Positions 1 through 9,589 of a DNA stretch of 64,000 nt are shown here, in pieces. Within the stretch, counting starts at the first letter, position 1. Each line of letters begins with the position of its first letter. The position numbers and the translations under genes were made by a program. The stretch lies in assembly GCF_040371545.1 (NCBI RefSeq), contig NZ_AP029048.1:1364001-1428000 (forward strand), given 5' to 3'. The notes beneath the pieces were generated by a model. It was not told the origin of the DNA. It did no database searches and was given only the letters and a program-made list of their open reading frames with translations. Origin of the DNA: Synechococcus sp. M16CYN (GTDB lineage: Bacteria > Cyanobacteriota > Cyanobacteriia > PCC-6307 > Cyanobiaceae).

Positions 1-322
1 TTGGCAACGCAGTGCCTCGCGCATGATCAGGTAGACCACCACCTTCATCTTGGACCTGCCAGACCAGCCAGTTCGGCGTAAGAATCCGCCGAATACGCAG
101 TTGTTTCCGAGGGTTTTCGAAATTACCATGCCGAACCGCGTTGACTAATGCCTCATGAAGACCAAGTTCAATCTTTTGGCCAATCGTCTTACAGCCGACA
201 GGTTCGACCAAAATCTCCAACAGCGGAGCAAGTCGAAGCGTTGACGGCAAAATGAAATCTGCCCAGCGGAACTGGGGAAATGTCACGATCCGCCCTGCGA
301 CAAAAATCTCCCGTGAACTCAC
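1..322 (-). CDS. RsbW-like serine kinase / anti-sigma ATPase, partial
   Basis: The gene runs off the left edge; about 107 N-terminal residues are visible. The piece LGLHEALVNAVRHGN is the N-box of GHKL (HATPase_c) ATPases of the RsbW/SpoIIAB kind, and WQVQDEGGGLP is the following G1-box region. Proteins of this type bind or phosphorylate partners in sigma-factor partner switching. I chose the GTG start at 322 because an in-frame stop lies six codons upstream and a GAGGG ribosome-binding site sits about 10 bases before it. It lies 28 bp downstream of the GUN4-domain gene on the same strand, probably in one transcript. The C-terminal part is outside the window, so a fusion cannot be excluded. 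Confidence 0.75.
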   Translation of the reverse strand, partial: MSSREIFVAGRIVTFPQFRWADFILPSTLRLAPLLEILVEPVGCKTIGQKIELGLHEALVNAVRHGNFENPRKQLRIRRILTPNWLVWQVQDEGGGLPDHARGTALP

Positions 323-350
323 TTGGTTCAGCCCTCGCCGTCACGATATT

Positions 351-1070
351 TCAAAATTGGCGAGCGATTAAAGCTGGATGACGAAGCACGGCGTCCATCA
401 AACGAACACCACGCAACTGATTAATCAAAGGCATATGGCCTTCTGGGGCTTCCATAGACCACGTGAAAGAATCTGGGTACCGTGTCCAGACTCCTCCTCG
501 CTTCCAGCCGATCCGCTGCCAAAGCTGATCATAACGACCCTTCAAAGTCTTTAACAAACGAGCTTGAGCTGTGAATCCGAATCGCCCTTGGGAATAAACG
601 GTCCAGAGTCGATCAACGCTGACAAGGTCAATCCCCTGCATGAATGACACCTCGCTGAAATAGACGTAACCGCGCTGAACTGCTGCCTCACCGGCTAATT
701 GGCGCAATATATCGCTGGTAAGACGATCGGCTGCTTCAAAATCCTGATGTAGAAGATGGCGTTGCAGCGGAGCGAAATCCAAGCCAATAGCCGATTCCAC
801 GGTGAACCAACCTTTCGTTGAATCAGTCAGCAACGCTGTGACAGCGTCGGGTTGATAGCGTTGGAGCACCTGTAGGATCCAACCGGGAGCCCAATCGTCC
901 CCATTGGGATCGAAGGGATCAAGCACCGAGGGACCAAGTTTCGCCAGGTCGTCGACGCGTGCTTGGATCGTCTTAATGAGCGACCGACGCTGTCGTGCAC
1001 TACCTGTGACTAAGAGCTCAAGAAGTAGGTCGATACTGAGGTTTGGAGCGGGTGTGGAACCGGAAAGCAT
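351..1070 (-). CDS. GUN4 domain protein
   Basis: A 239-residue protein. The first 90 or so residues are helical, like the N-terminal helical bundle of cyanobacterial GUN4. From about residue 105 it shows the GUN4 core: DFEAADRLTSDILRQLAG, then GYVYFSEVSFMQGIDL and LWTVYSQGRFGFTAQ. GUN4 proteins bind protoporphyrin IX and Mg-protoporphyrin and stimulate Mg-chelatase, the branch point into chlorophyll synthesis. The length matches cyanobacterial GUN4 (about 230 to 240). Cyanobacteria can hold more than one GUN4-domain protein, so I do not say whether this is the main copy. The downstream neighbour is the RsbW-like kinase. Confidence 0.85.
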   Translation of the reverse strand: MLSGSTPAPNLSIDLLLELLVTGSARQRRSLIKTIQARVDDLAKLGPSVLDPFDPNGDDWAPGWILQVLQRYQPDAVTALLTDSTKGWFTVESAIGLDFAPLQRHLLHQDFEAADRLTSDILRQLAGEAAVQRGYVYFSEVSFMQGIDLVSVDRLWTVYSQGRFGFTAQARLLKTLKGRYDQLWQRIGWKRGGVWTRYPDSFTWSMEAPEGHMPLINQLRGVRLMDAVLRHPALIARQF

Positions 1071-1110
1071 TTTTCACAGCTAGCTCTGTTAGGCACGGTG
1101 CTAGTCCACT

Positions 1111-2154
1111 ATGTCAGGAATGGAAGATGATTGTCCCATTGCAATCGACGAGTTGCGAAATCTACACGGCCCACTGGTAGATGTTAGAAGTCCGGCTGAA
1201 TTTTTGAAAGGCCACTGGCCCGGCGCTACCAACCTTCCTTTATTTAATGACGAAGAGCGAGTTGCAGTTGGCACAAGTTACAAGCAGGACGGGCGGATTC
1301 AGGCAATTCACCTGGGACTTCGTCTCGCCGGCCCCAAAATGAGCGCTTTGGCCAACAAGCTTGAGCAGTTCAGAGGTTTAGACCGGCCAAGAATCTATTG
1401 TTGGAGAGGAGGGATGAGGTCAGTCAGTATGGCTTGGCTAGCCGAGCAGATTGACCTCAAGCCGCTGCTACTTCAAGGCGGATACAAGGCATACCGTCAC
1501 TGGGCCCAATCGCGTTTCGACCAGCCTTGGCCTCTTCGGATTATAGGTGGTCAAACAGGTACAGGGAAAACTGATTTGCTGCTAGCTCTGAACCAGAAAG
1601 GCGTCGCGGTGCTTAATCTTGAGGGCCTTGCCAACCATCGAGGCAGCAGCTTCGGTGGTCTTGGACTTCCGGACCAACCTAGTACGGAACATTACGAGAA
1701 CCTGTTAGCGGAAGTATTGGATGGTTACCGACAAAGCAATGTTCGATCTATTTGGTTAGAGGCGGAAAGCATTCAAGTAGGTCGTTGTCGAATTCCCAAA
1801 AGCCTTTTTAACCAGATGAGATCTGCCCCCGTAATAGAAATCCGTCGCAGTCTCCCTGAACGTGTGAAGCAACTGGTGGAGGTTTACGGGCACCAAAGTG
1901 CTAAAGCTCTAGCAGACGCGACACACAGAATCAGCCGACGGCTTGGACCACAACGAACGGAGCAGGCTCTGGGGGCAATCGCACAACAGGACTGGACTAA
2001 AGCCTGCCGAGTTCTACTCGATTACTACGACCGCTGTTACGATCACGCGCTGTCGCATTTTTCCAAACCGGACAGTGTTGATTTAACCGGGCAGACGGCA
2101 ACGGAGGCAGCTGATTGGCTTATTGGCAACAAAATTGTTGAGATTTCCTCCTAA
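1111..2154 (+). CDS. mnmH: tRNA 2-selenouridine/geranyl-2-thiouridine synthase
   Basis: A 347-residue protein with an N-terminal rhodanese domain (residues about 10-130, active cysteine near 97 in [11 protein letters not shown]) and a P-loop at about 146-154 (GGQTGTGKT). This is the MnmH/SelU (YbbB) arrangement and typical length. The enzyme replaces sulfur by selenium, or geranylates, at the wobble 2-thiouridine of tRNAs. It opens a plus-strand run followed 26 bp later by psb28. I see no selD in the window, so whether selenium is actually used cannot be judged here. The ATG at 1111 is taken as the start; a second ATG lies three codons inside. Confidence 0.9.
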   Translation: MSGMEDDCPIAIDELRNLHGPLVDVRSPAEFLKGHWPGATNLPLFNDEERVAVGTSYKQDGRIQAIHLGLRLAGPKMSALANKLEQFRGLDRPRIYCWRGGMRSVSMAWLAEQIDLKPLLLQGGYKAYRHWAQSRFDQPWPLRIIGGQTGTGKTDLLLALNQKGVAVLNLEGLANHRGSSFGGLGLPDQPSTEHYENLLAEVLDGYRQSNVRSIWLEAESIQVGRCRIPKSLFNQMRSAPVIEIRRSLPERVKQLVEVYGHQSAKALADATHRISRRLGPQRTEQALGAIAQQDWTKACRVLLDYYDRCYDHALSHFSKPDSVDLTGQTATEAADWLIGNKIVEISS

Positions 2155-2179
2155 AATCCCCTTCAAACAAGGGAGGCCT

Positions 2180-2575
2180 ATGGCCGAGGCAAAAGGAACG
2201 GCATCGATTCAATTTTTTCGGGGCGTCGATGAGCCTGTCGTTGCTGATATTAGTCTCACCAGAAGCCGTGACGGCAGGACTGGACAAGCGAAATTCGTGT
2301 TTGAGCAGCCTCAGGCCCTTGCCCCTGAAACCTTCGGAAACATAGGTGGTATGTGGATGGTTGATGAAGAGGGCGAGATGGTGACTCGCGAAGTGAATGG
2401 CAAGTTCGTCAACGGAGTGCCTAGTGCTCTTGAGGCCACCTACACCTGGAAAACAGAAGAAGATTTTGAACGGTTCATGCGTTTTGCTCAGCGCTACGCT
2501 GACTCCAACGGTCTGGGTTACTCACAGAATCAGAAGTCTGATCAGACTGAAGGCACTTCTGAAGGCCAAGATTGA
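2180..2575 (+). CDS. psb28: Photosystem II assembly protein Psb28
   Basis: A 131-residue protein with the Psb28 signature near the start, [20 protein letters not shown], and later [10 protein letters not shown] and the C-terminal [18 protein letters not shown]. Psb28 is a soluble, cytoplasm-facing factor that binds assembling photosystem II (CP47/RC47) and is released before maturation. The open frame continues upstream into mnmH, but the ATG at 2180 follows a GGGAGG ribosome-binding site at 2171-2176 and gives the family's usual start, so I chose it. The last residues (after about 120) form a variable tail. Confidence 0.92.
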   Translation: MAEAKGTASIQFFRGVDEPVVADISLTRSRDGRTGQAKFVFEQPQALAPETFGNIGGMWMVDEEGEMVTREVNGKFVNGVPSALEATYTWKTEEDFERFMRFAQRYADSNGLGYSQNQKSDQTEGTSEGQD

Positions 2576-3651
2576 GATTGTCTCAATGGCTGTTTCTGAC
2601 GGCCTTAGTTGCAGCAACCACCCTGCTTTGGTCTCTGCGCGAGGTTCTGCTTCTGCTCTTTGCAGGAATTATCCTTGCGATGGCTCTTTGCACATTGGTA
2701 GGCATCCTGCGAGAACTACTTCCAATAAGGCGACCCCTAGCTGTTCTGGTTTGCCTAAGCGGACTTCTCGCTCTGTTCACCACTATGCTAACTGTGGTGA
2801 TCCCGCCTTTTTTGGAGGAGTTTGCCCTACTTCTCCAGCAACTTCCGAAGGCTGCGCGGACTTTACTCGGCTTGGCCTTCGATTGGATCAACGGCATCAG
2901 CCGAACCATCTACGGGAGTAACTTTCCTTCAAGCTTTCAAGAATTTGGCTTCTCTAACCCAGGTAATCTTGTCCCTGACGGTCAATCTCTGGCTGTAGGG
3001 CTGGGCAGTGGCCTCCTTGGTCTTCTTGGCCTGGCCGGCAACCTGAGCAGCGGTCTAGTGCGTTTACTGTTTGTCCTTGCCGTAGCTCTAATGATAAGTG
3101 CCCAGCCTCAGGGGTACCGTTCTGTCAGTCTGCAGCTTATCCCTTCATTTTATCGGCGTCGAGCATCAAAAGTTTTAGATCTATGTGGCGATGCGTTGAG
3201 TAGCTGGATGGTAGGGATTTTGATCAGTTCCCTTGCTGTTTCAGCACTTTGTGGAATGGCTTTATCAATGCTGGGAGTAAAATTAGTTCTTGCCAATGCC
3301 CTCCTCGCTGGCCTGTTGAATGTGATACCCAATGTAGGACCTACGATGAGTACCATGTTCCCGATGGCCGTGGCGTTATTGGATGCACCGTGGAAATCAG
3401 CAGCGGTACTTGGTGTCTATGTGGTTATTCAAAACCTAGAGAGTTATATCATCACCCCTTCGGTTATGCAGTACCAGGTGGAACTACTACCAGGACTGAC
3501 CCTGACGGCCCAGTTTGTATTCACACTGATGTTTGGACCCCTAGGTTTGTTATTAACACTTCCCTTGGCAGTTGTCCTCCAAGTCATAATTCGTGAAGTC
3601 TTAATCCATGACGTTTTGGACCATTGGGAACGTGTCGAAGCCAAATTATAA
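2572..3651 (+). CDS. AI-2E family transporter / PerM-type permease
   Basis: A 359-residue integral membrane protein of the AI-2E/PerM family. Hydrophobic segments lie near residues 5-75, a long middle stretch is at about 80-140, and more helices follow from about 150, including the conserved [19 protein letters not shown] block. The frame starts with TTG overlapping the psb28 stop (TTGA), so the two genes are probably translationally coupled. Substrates of family members differ (autoinducer-2, Na+/H+ exchange) and the substrate here cannot be told from sequence. It ends a three-gene plus-strand run. Confidence 0.8.
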   Translation: MRLSQWLFLTALVAATTLLWSLREVLLLLFAGIILAMALCTLVGILRELLPIRRPLAVLVCLSGLLALFTTMLTVVIPPFLEEFALLLQQLPKAARTLLGLAFDWINGISRTIYGSNFPSSFQEFGFSNPGNLVPDGQSLAVGLGSGLLGLLGLAGNLSSGLVRLLFVLAVALMISAQPQGYRSVSLQLIPSFYRRRASKVLDLCGDALSSWMVGILISSLAVSALCGMALSMLGVKLVLANALLAGLLNVIPNVGPTMSTMFPMAVALLDAPWKSAAVLGVYVVIQNLESYIITPSVMQYQVELLPGLTLTAQFVFTLMFGPLGLLLTLPLAVVLQVIIREVLIHDVLDHWERVEAKL

Positions 3652-3895
3652 ACATAATATACTGTGTATCTCGTTATTCCCAAACCCACATGTGGTATCA
3701 CTACATAGGAAGTAGCATGCCTTGACTGTTTAAGTCAACTTGGGCCGTTATCAGCCATTGTTAGGATTACAATTAATCTGAGTGGATTGCGCTTGGTATT
3801 TATTTACTGACTAGACCAACTAGCTACCGGATGAATTCAACATACTTTCGCTGATTGATTCAGCGATATTAACCTCGCAACTAGCTACCTAGCTA

Positions 3896-4000
3896 CTACA
3901 TTTTCAACCAACAGACAGTGATTTCCTCACCGTTAGGACTTCGCTCGCCCCGTTGAGCAAGCTGGGTCACAGGACTCTCATCTTTTATTGTTTCAGTCAT
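3896..4000 (-). CDS. Tiny hypothetical protein, coupled to upstream small ORF
   Basis: A 34-residue frame beginning MTETIKDESPVTQLAQRG and ending EEITVCWLKM. It starts inside the end of the small ORF 3993-4190: the shared bases ATGACTGA hold its ATG and the neighbour's TGA. The composition (charged, balanced, no low complexity) looks like real protein, unlike the random frames nearby. I do not recognise a family. It could be a separate small gene or the out-of-frame tail of the neighbour after a frameshift. Confidence 0.35.
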   Translation of the reverse strand: MTETIKDESPVTQLAQRGERSPNGEEITVCWLKM

Positions 4001-4190
4001 CAATGCTACCACTTTTCGACCGCGGTCTCAAGCTTTTAACATTAAGACTTTGTCCGGGCGCTTTAGCTAACGCTTCGTAACTTCGATCTACTTCTGCCAA
4101 TAATATTGCTAATTCATAAGGCCATAAGTCTTCGCTAACGCCTATAACATCAGTCTTCAATAATAGCCTCGGGGAGCTTAGTCCAAACAA
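3993..4190 (-). CDS. Small hypothetical protein
   Basis: A 65-residue frame, TTG start at 4190, with protein-like content: EDLWPYELAILLAEVDRSYE followed by ALAKAPGQSLNVKSLRPRSKSG. An in-frame stop lies five codons before the start. It overlaps the next ORF (3896-4000) by eight bases, consistent with coupling or with a frameshift that split one roughly 100-residue gene. No family recognised. It lies in the roughly 800-bp gap between the AI-2E transporter and the secF cluster. Confidence 0.4.
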   Translation of the reverse strand: MFGLSSPRLLLKTDVIGVSEDLWPYELAILLAEVDRSYEALAKAPGQSLNVKSLRPRSKSGSIDD

Positions 4191-4289
4191 GCCTATCAGT
4201 TCTTACTACCGATAGCTGTAATGTGAACTGGTACAGTACAGCACATGGGCCGCAAACTTAATCGATTCTCCAAACGTAGCTTGCCCTGA

Positions 4290-4391
4290 TATCGTCCTGA
4301 TCGTGCACGTCACATCTGTTTGGATTGTGTGGCAGTCATGACTCTAAGGCCTTACCTGAGTAGGAACGGATCCTTGTGTGATGGTTGTTAG
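4290..4391 (+). pseudogene. Possible zinc-ribbon gene fragment
   Basis: Between a TGA at 4287 and a TAG at 4389 the plus strand encodes 33 residues, YRPDRARHICLDCVAVMTLR and on to SLCDGC. The paired CxxC motifs (CLDC, CDGC) resemble a zinc ribbon. The same frame just upstream of the TGA reads KLNRFSKRSLP, a basic stretch, so the open frame seems interrupted by the stop. No start codon lies at the head of the open part. Either a decayed small zinc-ribbon gene or chance. Confidence 0.25.
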
Positions 4392-4470
4392 CAATAGCCT
4401 TGCCGAACGCAATGAGGTTGCTGGAGCAGTCCGTCCCTGTTTCAACCCAATAAAAATCCAAGCTGCTACA

Positions 4471-4692
4471 CTACCCGCCATAACGCCGCCAGAGAGATAC
4501 GGAGCTCAGCAAGACTGCGATCGCAAGCTGATGGTGATAGACCGCGTAAGAGAAACCTGTCACGGTAAAATGATCAATAAGAAGAATAAACTCTGTCCGT
4601 AAATCACCGATTGCTAGAGCGAGCAATAGCAAAGGTATCCACCGCGTGGGCAAGCGCTGCATGGATACAGATAAACGACTGGGATTAATCAT
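4471..4692 (-). CDS. Small membrane protein next to secF
   Basis: A 73-residue frame with a basic N-terminus (MINPSRLSVSMQRLPTRW), one strong hydrophobic segment at about residues 19-31 (IPLLLLALAIGDL) and a second at about 53-66 (HHQLAIAVLLSSVSLW). Its start overlaps the end of secF by 8 bp, which suggests coexpression with secD-secF. The length and two-helix pattern fit a small cyanobacterial membrane protein of unknown function; no assigned family. Confidence 0.55.
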   Translation of the reverse strand: MINPSRLSVSMQRLPTRWIPLLLLALAIGDLRTEFILLIDHFTVTGFSYAVYHHQLAIAVLLSSVSLWRRYGG

Positions 4693-5671
4693 CTAATGGC
4701 TCCCAAAGCATAAGCAGCGAGGGAGCCAGGGCGATACTAGACCAGCTACCAACTATCACGCCAAAGACAAGGGAAATAGCAAACCAATACAAGGTGGCAC
4801 CGCCAAAAAAAACCAAAGTCAACAAAGGCATCAGTGTGGTTCCACTGGTATAAAGTGTGCGCGCTAACGTTTTGGAGACGGCTTGGTCTACGTGCAGCCT
4901 GAGCGGCAGATCAGATTCCTGTTGCGTTTGTTTACGAATACGGTCAAATACAACTACCGTGTCGTTCACTGAATAGCCAGCAATGGTGAGCAGAGCAACT
5001 GCAAAGAGACTATTGACCTCGAGCTGAAATAACAGGCCGCACCAAGCAAAGATCCCGCAAATGATAGTCACATCGTGAGCTAAGGCAACCAGGGCTAAAA
5101 AGGCGTAACGTCGGCTGTAACGAAAGGAGATGTAGAGCGTGATTCCAGCAAAGGCAACTGACAAAGATATAAGGCTGCTCTGCAATAACTGACGGCCAAA
5201 ACTCGGGCCAATGGTGTCGACAGATTGACCACCAGCTTTAAAGGGACCGGCAACTAGCTCAACGGCTTCAATCACCGCTTGTCCTTGAGCAGCAGAAAGT
5301 GTCGGGAGTCGCAGCAATAGCAACTGGCCACTATTAAGCAACTGCACGCGAGGTGAATCCAGCCGAGGTAGAGGAGGGTTGGCCCCGCGAGGCAGTGTGA
5401 TTTTGCGTATGGTTTCAGAAATAGTGACAACTTTGAGGTCACTGCAGGCCACTTCGCAGTTTCGCTCCAACTGGATTTGTGTGCCACCAGTGAAATCAAG
5501 ACCGAGTCGGAGCGGAGCGTGAATCACTGGATCAAGCCAACACAACATTATCCCTAGCGAGCTCACCACAACGGCGGAGGTTGAAATCAACCACACTTGT
5601 CGTCGCACGGAGATCAAAGACCAATGCAACTGATGAACGTCATTTGCCGCAGTAGAAGACGCATCAACCAT
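4685..5671 (-). CDS. secF: Protein translocase subunit SecF
   Basis: A 328-residue inner-membrane protein. The N-terminal helix is followed by LRLGLDFTGGTQIQLE (the SecD/SecF FTGGT motif), a periplasmic/lumenal P1 region, and five more helices, including the YSVNDTVVVFDRIR motif in the C-terminal half. SecF works with SecD to drive proton-powered late steps of Sec export. It starts 3 bp after the secD stop, forming a secD-secF operon that also overlaps pdhB upstream. Confidence 0.95.
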   Translation of the reverse strand: MVDASSTAANDVHQLHWSLISVRRQVWLISTSAVVVSSLGIMLCWLDPVIHAPLRLGLDFTGGTQIQLERNCEVACSDLKVVTISETIRKITLPRGANPPLPRLDSPRVQLLNSGQLLLLRLPTLSAAQGQAVIEAVELVAGPFKAGGQSVDTIGPSFGRQLLQSSLISLSVAFAGITLYISFRYSRRYAFLALVALAHDVTIICGIFAWCGLLFQLEVNSLFAVALLTIAGYSVNDTVVVFDRIRKQTQQESDLPLRLHVDQAVSKTLARTLYTSGTTLMPLLTLVFFGGATLYWFAISLVFGVIVGSWSSIALAPSLLMLWEPLDD

Positions 5672-5674
5672 GAA

Positions 5675-7162
5675 CTAGGCAGACGAAGTAGAGAGTTGTC
5701 TATTAGGTAAAAAGTTGCTAGAAGAGCGAAGGGCTGGATAACTCATAAGGAATCTCAGCAGTGTGCGCGTACAGGTGAGCGCCGTAAACAAACTCAGCAA
5801 AACACCAAGGCCGAGAGTGACAGCAAATCCCTTGACTAGGCCGGTACCAAAAAAAAACAATGCTCCGCAGCTGATTAATGTGGTCAAGTGTCCGTCCATG
5901 ATCGACGAAAATGCCTCAAGAAAGCCTGTATCGATTGATCGAATCAATGTATTTCTACTGCGTAGCTCATCTTTAATACGCTCAAAAATCAGAATGTTCG
6001 CATCCACAGCCATACCTACGCTAAGAATGAACCCAGCAATTCCTGGTAGAGTCAGAGTGACTGGGATCAAGGCATAAACCGCCAGGTTGAACAGGACATA
6101 CAAACTTAGGGCAACAACCGCTACTGCCCCTGGTAGTCTGTAAGCGGAGACCATGAACACAGAAACGAGAGCCAGGCCAGACAGAGCGGCAGCCAGGCTA
6201 CGACGAATGTTTTCCGTACCAAGGGTTGGTCCAACAGTACGAACTGCAACGACCTCAACAGGGAGTGGAAGCGATCCACCCCGCAACTGCACCTCCAACT
6301 CCCGGGCTTCCTCAGCCGTGAAGTTACCACTTATGCTAGCGGAACCACCAGAAATTCCAGCCGCTCGGAATTGTGGTCCAACACTAGCTTCGCTAATGAC
6401 TTGGCCATCTAAAAAGATGCCCAAGAGACGATTGGTACCAGCAACCAATTTGGTTAGTTCAGCAAATGCTCGAGCACCTTCACCATTGAATGAAAGCATT
6501 ACTTCCCAGTTATTTGAGTTGTTTTGCATGGGTTGACGCCCGGCTGAAACCAGATCCTTGCCAGTGAGTGCAGCCGCTTCAAACTGTTGAACAATCTCCT
6601 CGTTCACTTTTTCAAGTAGTTGTTGCATTTGCTCTGTTTCATTCATGGTCTTTTCATCAAGACCAAAACGCTCCTGAGCTTCTTTCAACTTGCCGAGGTT
6701 AAATTTTTCGTCGTTGAGGAGTTCCCCACTATGAATCTGTTCCTTTCGCAAGGAAAGAATGGCTTGCACTTGCGAGCGAAGTTGACGCAGCTTTCTGAGA
6801 TTTTCTTCCACACCAGGCTTTTGAGCACGGAATTCAAGTAACGCCGTGCTACCGAAAATCCTTACGGCGCTCGTGGGATCCTGCTCACCTGGGATCTGCA
6901 GCACCAACTGAGTTTCTCCCACGGTTTGTAGGATCGATTCGGCTACACCAAGACCATTAACACGACGTTCAAGCACTGCTTTCACTGCCTGAATTACTTC
7001 TGAATCAACGCGAGTGATTTCTGCTGTAGGAGCAACCTGCACAGTAATCTGACTACCGCCCCGGAGATCCAAACCAAACTCTAAAGGAGTCCGGAGTAAG
7101 AATATTCCAGCTGCGATTGCTAGAGCAAGAACAAAAGCAAACCAACCCTGATAGCGCACCAT
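5675..7162 (-). CDS. secD: Protein translocase subunit SecD
   Basis: About 495 residues: N-terminal helix, then FGLDLRGGSQITVQV (the conserved D-LRGG motif), a large soluble P1 domain with a charged coiled section, and a C-terminal RND-like membrane part with FILSVGMAVDANILIFERIK. The frame can be read from 7189, but the ATG at 7162, overlapping the pdhB stop as TGATG, begins [10 protein letters not shown], the usual start of cyanobacterial SecD, so I chose it. Works with SecF in export across thylakoid and plasma membranes. Confidence 0.94.
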   Translation of the reverse strand: MVRYQGWFAFVLALAIAAGIFLLRTPLEFGLDLRGGSQITVQVAPTAEITRVDSEVIQAVKAVLERRVNGLGVAESILQTVGETQLVLQIPGEQDPTSAVRIFGSTALLEFRAQKPGVEENLRKLRQLRSQVQAILSLRKEQIHSGELLNDEKFNLGKLKEAQERFGLDEKTMNETEQMQQLLEKVNEEIVQQFEAAALTGKDLVSAGRQPMQNNSNNWEVMLSFNGEGARAFAELTKLVAGTNRLLGIFLDGQVISEASVGPQFRAAGISGGSASISGNFTAEEARELEVQLRGGSLPLPVEVVAVRTVGPTLGTENIRRSLAAALSGLALVSVFMVSAYRLPGAVAVVALSLYVLFNLAVYALIPVTLTLPGIAGFILSVGMAVDANILIFERIKDELRSRNTLIRSIDTGFLEAFSSIMDGHLTTLISCGALFFFGTGLVKGFAVTLGLGVLLSLFTALTCTRTLLRFLMSYPALRSSSNFLPNRQLSTSSA

Positions 7163-8157
7163 CAATACCCTGGCTGGACTGTCCGGCATGTCACTCGCTT
7201 TGCCGCCTCAACGATTTGATGAGGTTGAATAATGGTTAGATTTTCAAGGGAGCCATTGTAAGGTGTTGGAATATCTTGACTCGAAAGGCGGATCGGGCAC
7301 GCGTCAAGATCATCAAAACAGTGCTCCGTAATTAAAGCTATGAGCTCAGCACCAATGCCACCAGTTTTCATACATTCTTCGACCACTATTACGCGATGAG
7401 TTTTATGAATAGAACGACTGATCGTGTTCATATCTAACGGCTTCAAGCTAATCAAATCGATCAGCTCAACACTTACTCCATCAGCATCGAGTTGTTCTAT
7501 CGCCTTGAGACAGTGATATCTCATTCTTGAATATGTGATAATTGTGACGTCATCGCCTTTCCGCACTAGATCCGCTTGATCGAGCGCACAGGTGTAATCG
7601 CCTTTCGGTAGCTCCTCTGTAAGGTTGTAGAGTAAGACATGCTCAAAGAAAAGAACCGGATTGTCATCCCGGATTGCTGCCTTCATTAATCCCTTTGCGT
7701 TCGTGGGCGTACTGCATGCCACAATTTTGATTCCAGGAACAGCGTGGAAATAGGCCTCAAGCCTCTGGCTGTGCTCAGCGCCAAGCTGACGACCCACACC
7801 ACCTGGACCGCGTACCACCGTTGGGATCGTAAAATTACCTCCACTGGTATACCTCAACATTCCCATGTTATTAGAGATTTGATTAAAGGCGAGAAGTAAA
7901 AAGCCCATATTCATACCTTCCACTATCGGCCTCAACCCCGTCATCGCAGCACCGACTGCCATTCCGGTGAAACCATTTTCAGCAATCGGAGTATCAAGCA
8001 CTCTCAATTCACCATATTTCTCATACAGGTCTTTAGTGACCTTGTAACTGCCGCCGTACTGACCAACATCCTCCCCCATCACGCAAACGTGAGGGTCGCG
8101 AGCCATCTCCTCATCGATGGCTTCTCGCAGAGCATTGAAGAGAAGTGTTCCTGACAC
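7162..8157 (-). CDS. pdhB: Pyruvate dehydrogenase E1 component, beta subunit
   Basis: A 331-residue transketolase-like beta subunit. [20 protein letters not shown] near residue 27, [17 protein letters not shown], and [17 protein letters not shown] are landmarks of E1-beta. It forms an alpha2beta2 E1 with PdhA (not in the window) and decarboxylates pyruvate with thiamine diphosphate to feed acetyl-CoA synthesis. Its stop overlaps the likely secD start, so the pdhB-secD-secF order is probably one transcript. With acs broken in this window, pyruvate dehydrogenase may be the main acetyl-CoA source; that is inference. Confidence 0.95.
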   Translation of the reverse strand: MSGTLLFNALREAIDEEMARDPHVCVMGEDVGQYGGSYKVTKDLYEKYGELRVLDTPIAENGFTGMAVGAAMTGLRPIVEGMNMGFLLLAFNQISNNMGMLRYTSGGNFTIPTVVRGPGGVGRQLGAEHSQRLEAYFHAVPGIKIVACSTPTNAKGLMKAAIRDDNPVLFFEHVLLYNLTEELPKGDYTCALDQADLVRKGDDVTIITYSRMRYHCLKAIEQLDADGVSVELIDLISLKPLDMNTISRSIHKTHRVIVVEECMKTGGIGAELIALITEHCFDDLDACPIRLSSQDIPTPYNGSLENLTIIQPHQIVEAAKRVTCRTVQPGY

Positions 8158-8204
8158 GGCATTACTGTGATCCCGGCTAAACCGGATTAAGGAACCACGC
8201 TATC

Positions 8205-8300
8205 TCAACCGCCGGCAGCAAAAGTGAAGAGTAGTAAAATAGACAACAGCATGGCTGGTGATAGAAGCAATACCAGCTGACCTAGGTCGTGGGGCGTCAT
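8205..8300 (-). CDS. 31-residue single-helix membrane peptide
   Basis: The frame starts MTPHDLGQLVLLLSPAMLLS and ends LLLFTFAAGG. It is a single predicted membrane helix with a short polar head, like the low-molecular-weight subunits found in cyanobacterial membranes. It sits between DUF3082 and pdhB on the same strand. No clear ribosome-binding site is visible upstream. I do not recognise a named family; a chance hydrophobic frame remains possible. Confidence 0.5.
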   Translation of the reverse strand: MTPHDLGQLVLLLSPAMLLSILLLFTFAAGG

Positions 8301-8326
8301 CAATACAGAAGCAAGTTCTTTGGACG

Positions 8327-8650
8327 TTAGGCAGAGCTCTTATAGCCCTTTGTAAAAAGGCTGCGAAAGAAGACCAACATCAAACCAAGGGCTACAAAAC
8401 TTGTGCTGAAAACGGCTATGAACGATAAGCCGACGAGAAGCGTTTTCAAGGTGACCGCAATATTTTGGGAGATCGGCGACTCATAGTGGGGCGGATGGAT
8501 TGTGAAATAGACAACTATCCGTCGACTCATGTTGATAGCTAGCCAAGCCAAGCAGCCCGCAGTTAAAGCTCCGGATAAGAAGTTAAGAGGACCTTTGATC
8601 GGATCCTTTTGTTTCTTCTCGGTTTCTTTGGATAAAGTGGTATTGATCAT
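8327..8650 (-). CDS. DUF3082 membrane protein
   Basis: A 107-residue protein. A charged head ([14 protein letters not shown]) is followed by two long hydrophobic segments at about 25-50 and 65-95, the pattern of the cyanobacterial DUF3082 family. The function is unknown. Its ATG overlaps the ispE stop (ATGA), so it is translationally coupled to ispE, an arrangement that looks like a conserved rsmA-ispE-DUF3082 cluster. Confidence 0.75.
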   Translation of the reverse strand: MINTTLSKETEKKQKDPIKGPLNFLSGALTAGCLAWLAINMSRRIVVYFTIHPPHYESPISQNIAVTLKTLLVGLSFIAVFSTSFVALGLMLVFFRSLFTKGYKSSA

Positions 8651-9570
8651 GGTTCAATGCTCACACCATTGGACCGCAACGAACAAGTCCAAGCCGTGAG
8701 TCCTGCTGCATTCAGTCTCGTAGCCAGCGTCGCCGCCGCTTGCTCGCACTGCCGCTGATCCCGAAATAGGGCGAAACAGCTCGGTCCCGAGCCGCTCATC
8801 GCTACAGCGAGGGAATTTGGAAGGGTGCTAAGGAGTTGAAGCGATGTCTGCACCGCAGTCAATTCGGATTCCACCACGGTTTGTAAATCGTTTCTAAGGG
8901 GAGGTGGGCAGTCGGTGCGTAATGGTCGAAGCCAAACAGCGTTACGCAATTCCGTTCGACGGGATTCGAACGCTTGTTCTCCCTGGAAATATTGATTTGC
9001 ATTCATCTCTTTACAACGTCGATACGCCCAGGAGGTTGATACACTAACTCCAGGGTCTTTCAATAGAAGCACAGCCAAGGAGTCGTTTGCAGTGGGCACT
9101 GGTTCCAACCTCTCGCCACGACCAAAACAGAGTTGGGTACCTCCGGCCACACAAAACGGCATGTCTGATCCGAGTTCAGCGGCCATGGATTCCAGGTCAG
9201 CATTGGTGTAGCCAAGTTTCCACAGCGCATTTAGTCCGACCAGAGCTGCCGCACCATCGCTGGATCCCCCAGCTAGACCGGCCCCGACAGGGATCCGTTT
9301 CTCTAAATAAATCAATACCCCCAGTTCCTCGAAACCCGAACGCTGCCGGAGCAATTCAGCTGCCTTCAATACCAAATTGTCGCTGCCAACGCTTAGGCTG
9401 GGATCGTCGCAGGCGAGCACAATTTGCGCATCAGCCGTGTTCATGAGCCGAAGGCGATCTGCCAGATCAATGCTCTGCATCACCATAGCCAGCTCATGGA
9501 AGCCGTCCGGACGAAGCCCCAACACTTCCAAATGTAAATTCACTTTAGCTGGTGCCGTCACAGTGATCAT
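8647..9570 (-). CDS. ispE: 4-diphosphocytidyl-2-C-methyl-D-erythritol kinase
   Basis: About 307 residues of a GHMP kinase. [16 protein letters not shown] holds the N-terminal substrate motif, [20 protein letters not shown] (near residue 95) is the ATP-binding motif, and [13 protein letters not shown] is motif 3. The enzyme phosphorylates CDP-methylerythritol in the MEP isoprenoid pathway, which supplies phytol, carotenoids and quinones. The frame opens with TTG at 9579, but ATG at 9570 gives the family's MITVTAPAK start. Downstream of rsmA by about 20 bp and coupled to DUF3082. Confidence 0.95.
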   Translation of the reverse strand: MITVTAPAKVNLHLEVLGLRPDGFHELAMVMQSIDLADRLRLMNTADAQIVLACDDPSLSVGSDNLVLKAAELLRQRSGFEELGVLIYLEKRIPVGAGLAGGSSDGAAALVGLNALWKLGYTNADLESMAAELGSDMPFCVAGGTQLCFGRGERLEPVPTANDSLAVLLLKDPGVSVSTSWAYRRCKEMNANQYFQGEQAFESRRTELRNAVWLRPLRTDCPPPLRNDLQTVVESELTAVQTSLQLLSTLPNSLAVAMSGSGPSCFALFRDQRQCEQAAATLATRLNAAGLTAWTCSLRSNGVSIEP

Positions 9571-9589
9571 GGCGATCAAGAGGGTGAGT

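Noticed and set aside
2397-2921. A 174-codon plus-strand frame across psb28 and the transporter
   Set aside because: It overlaps two recognisable genes in another frame and has no family signal.
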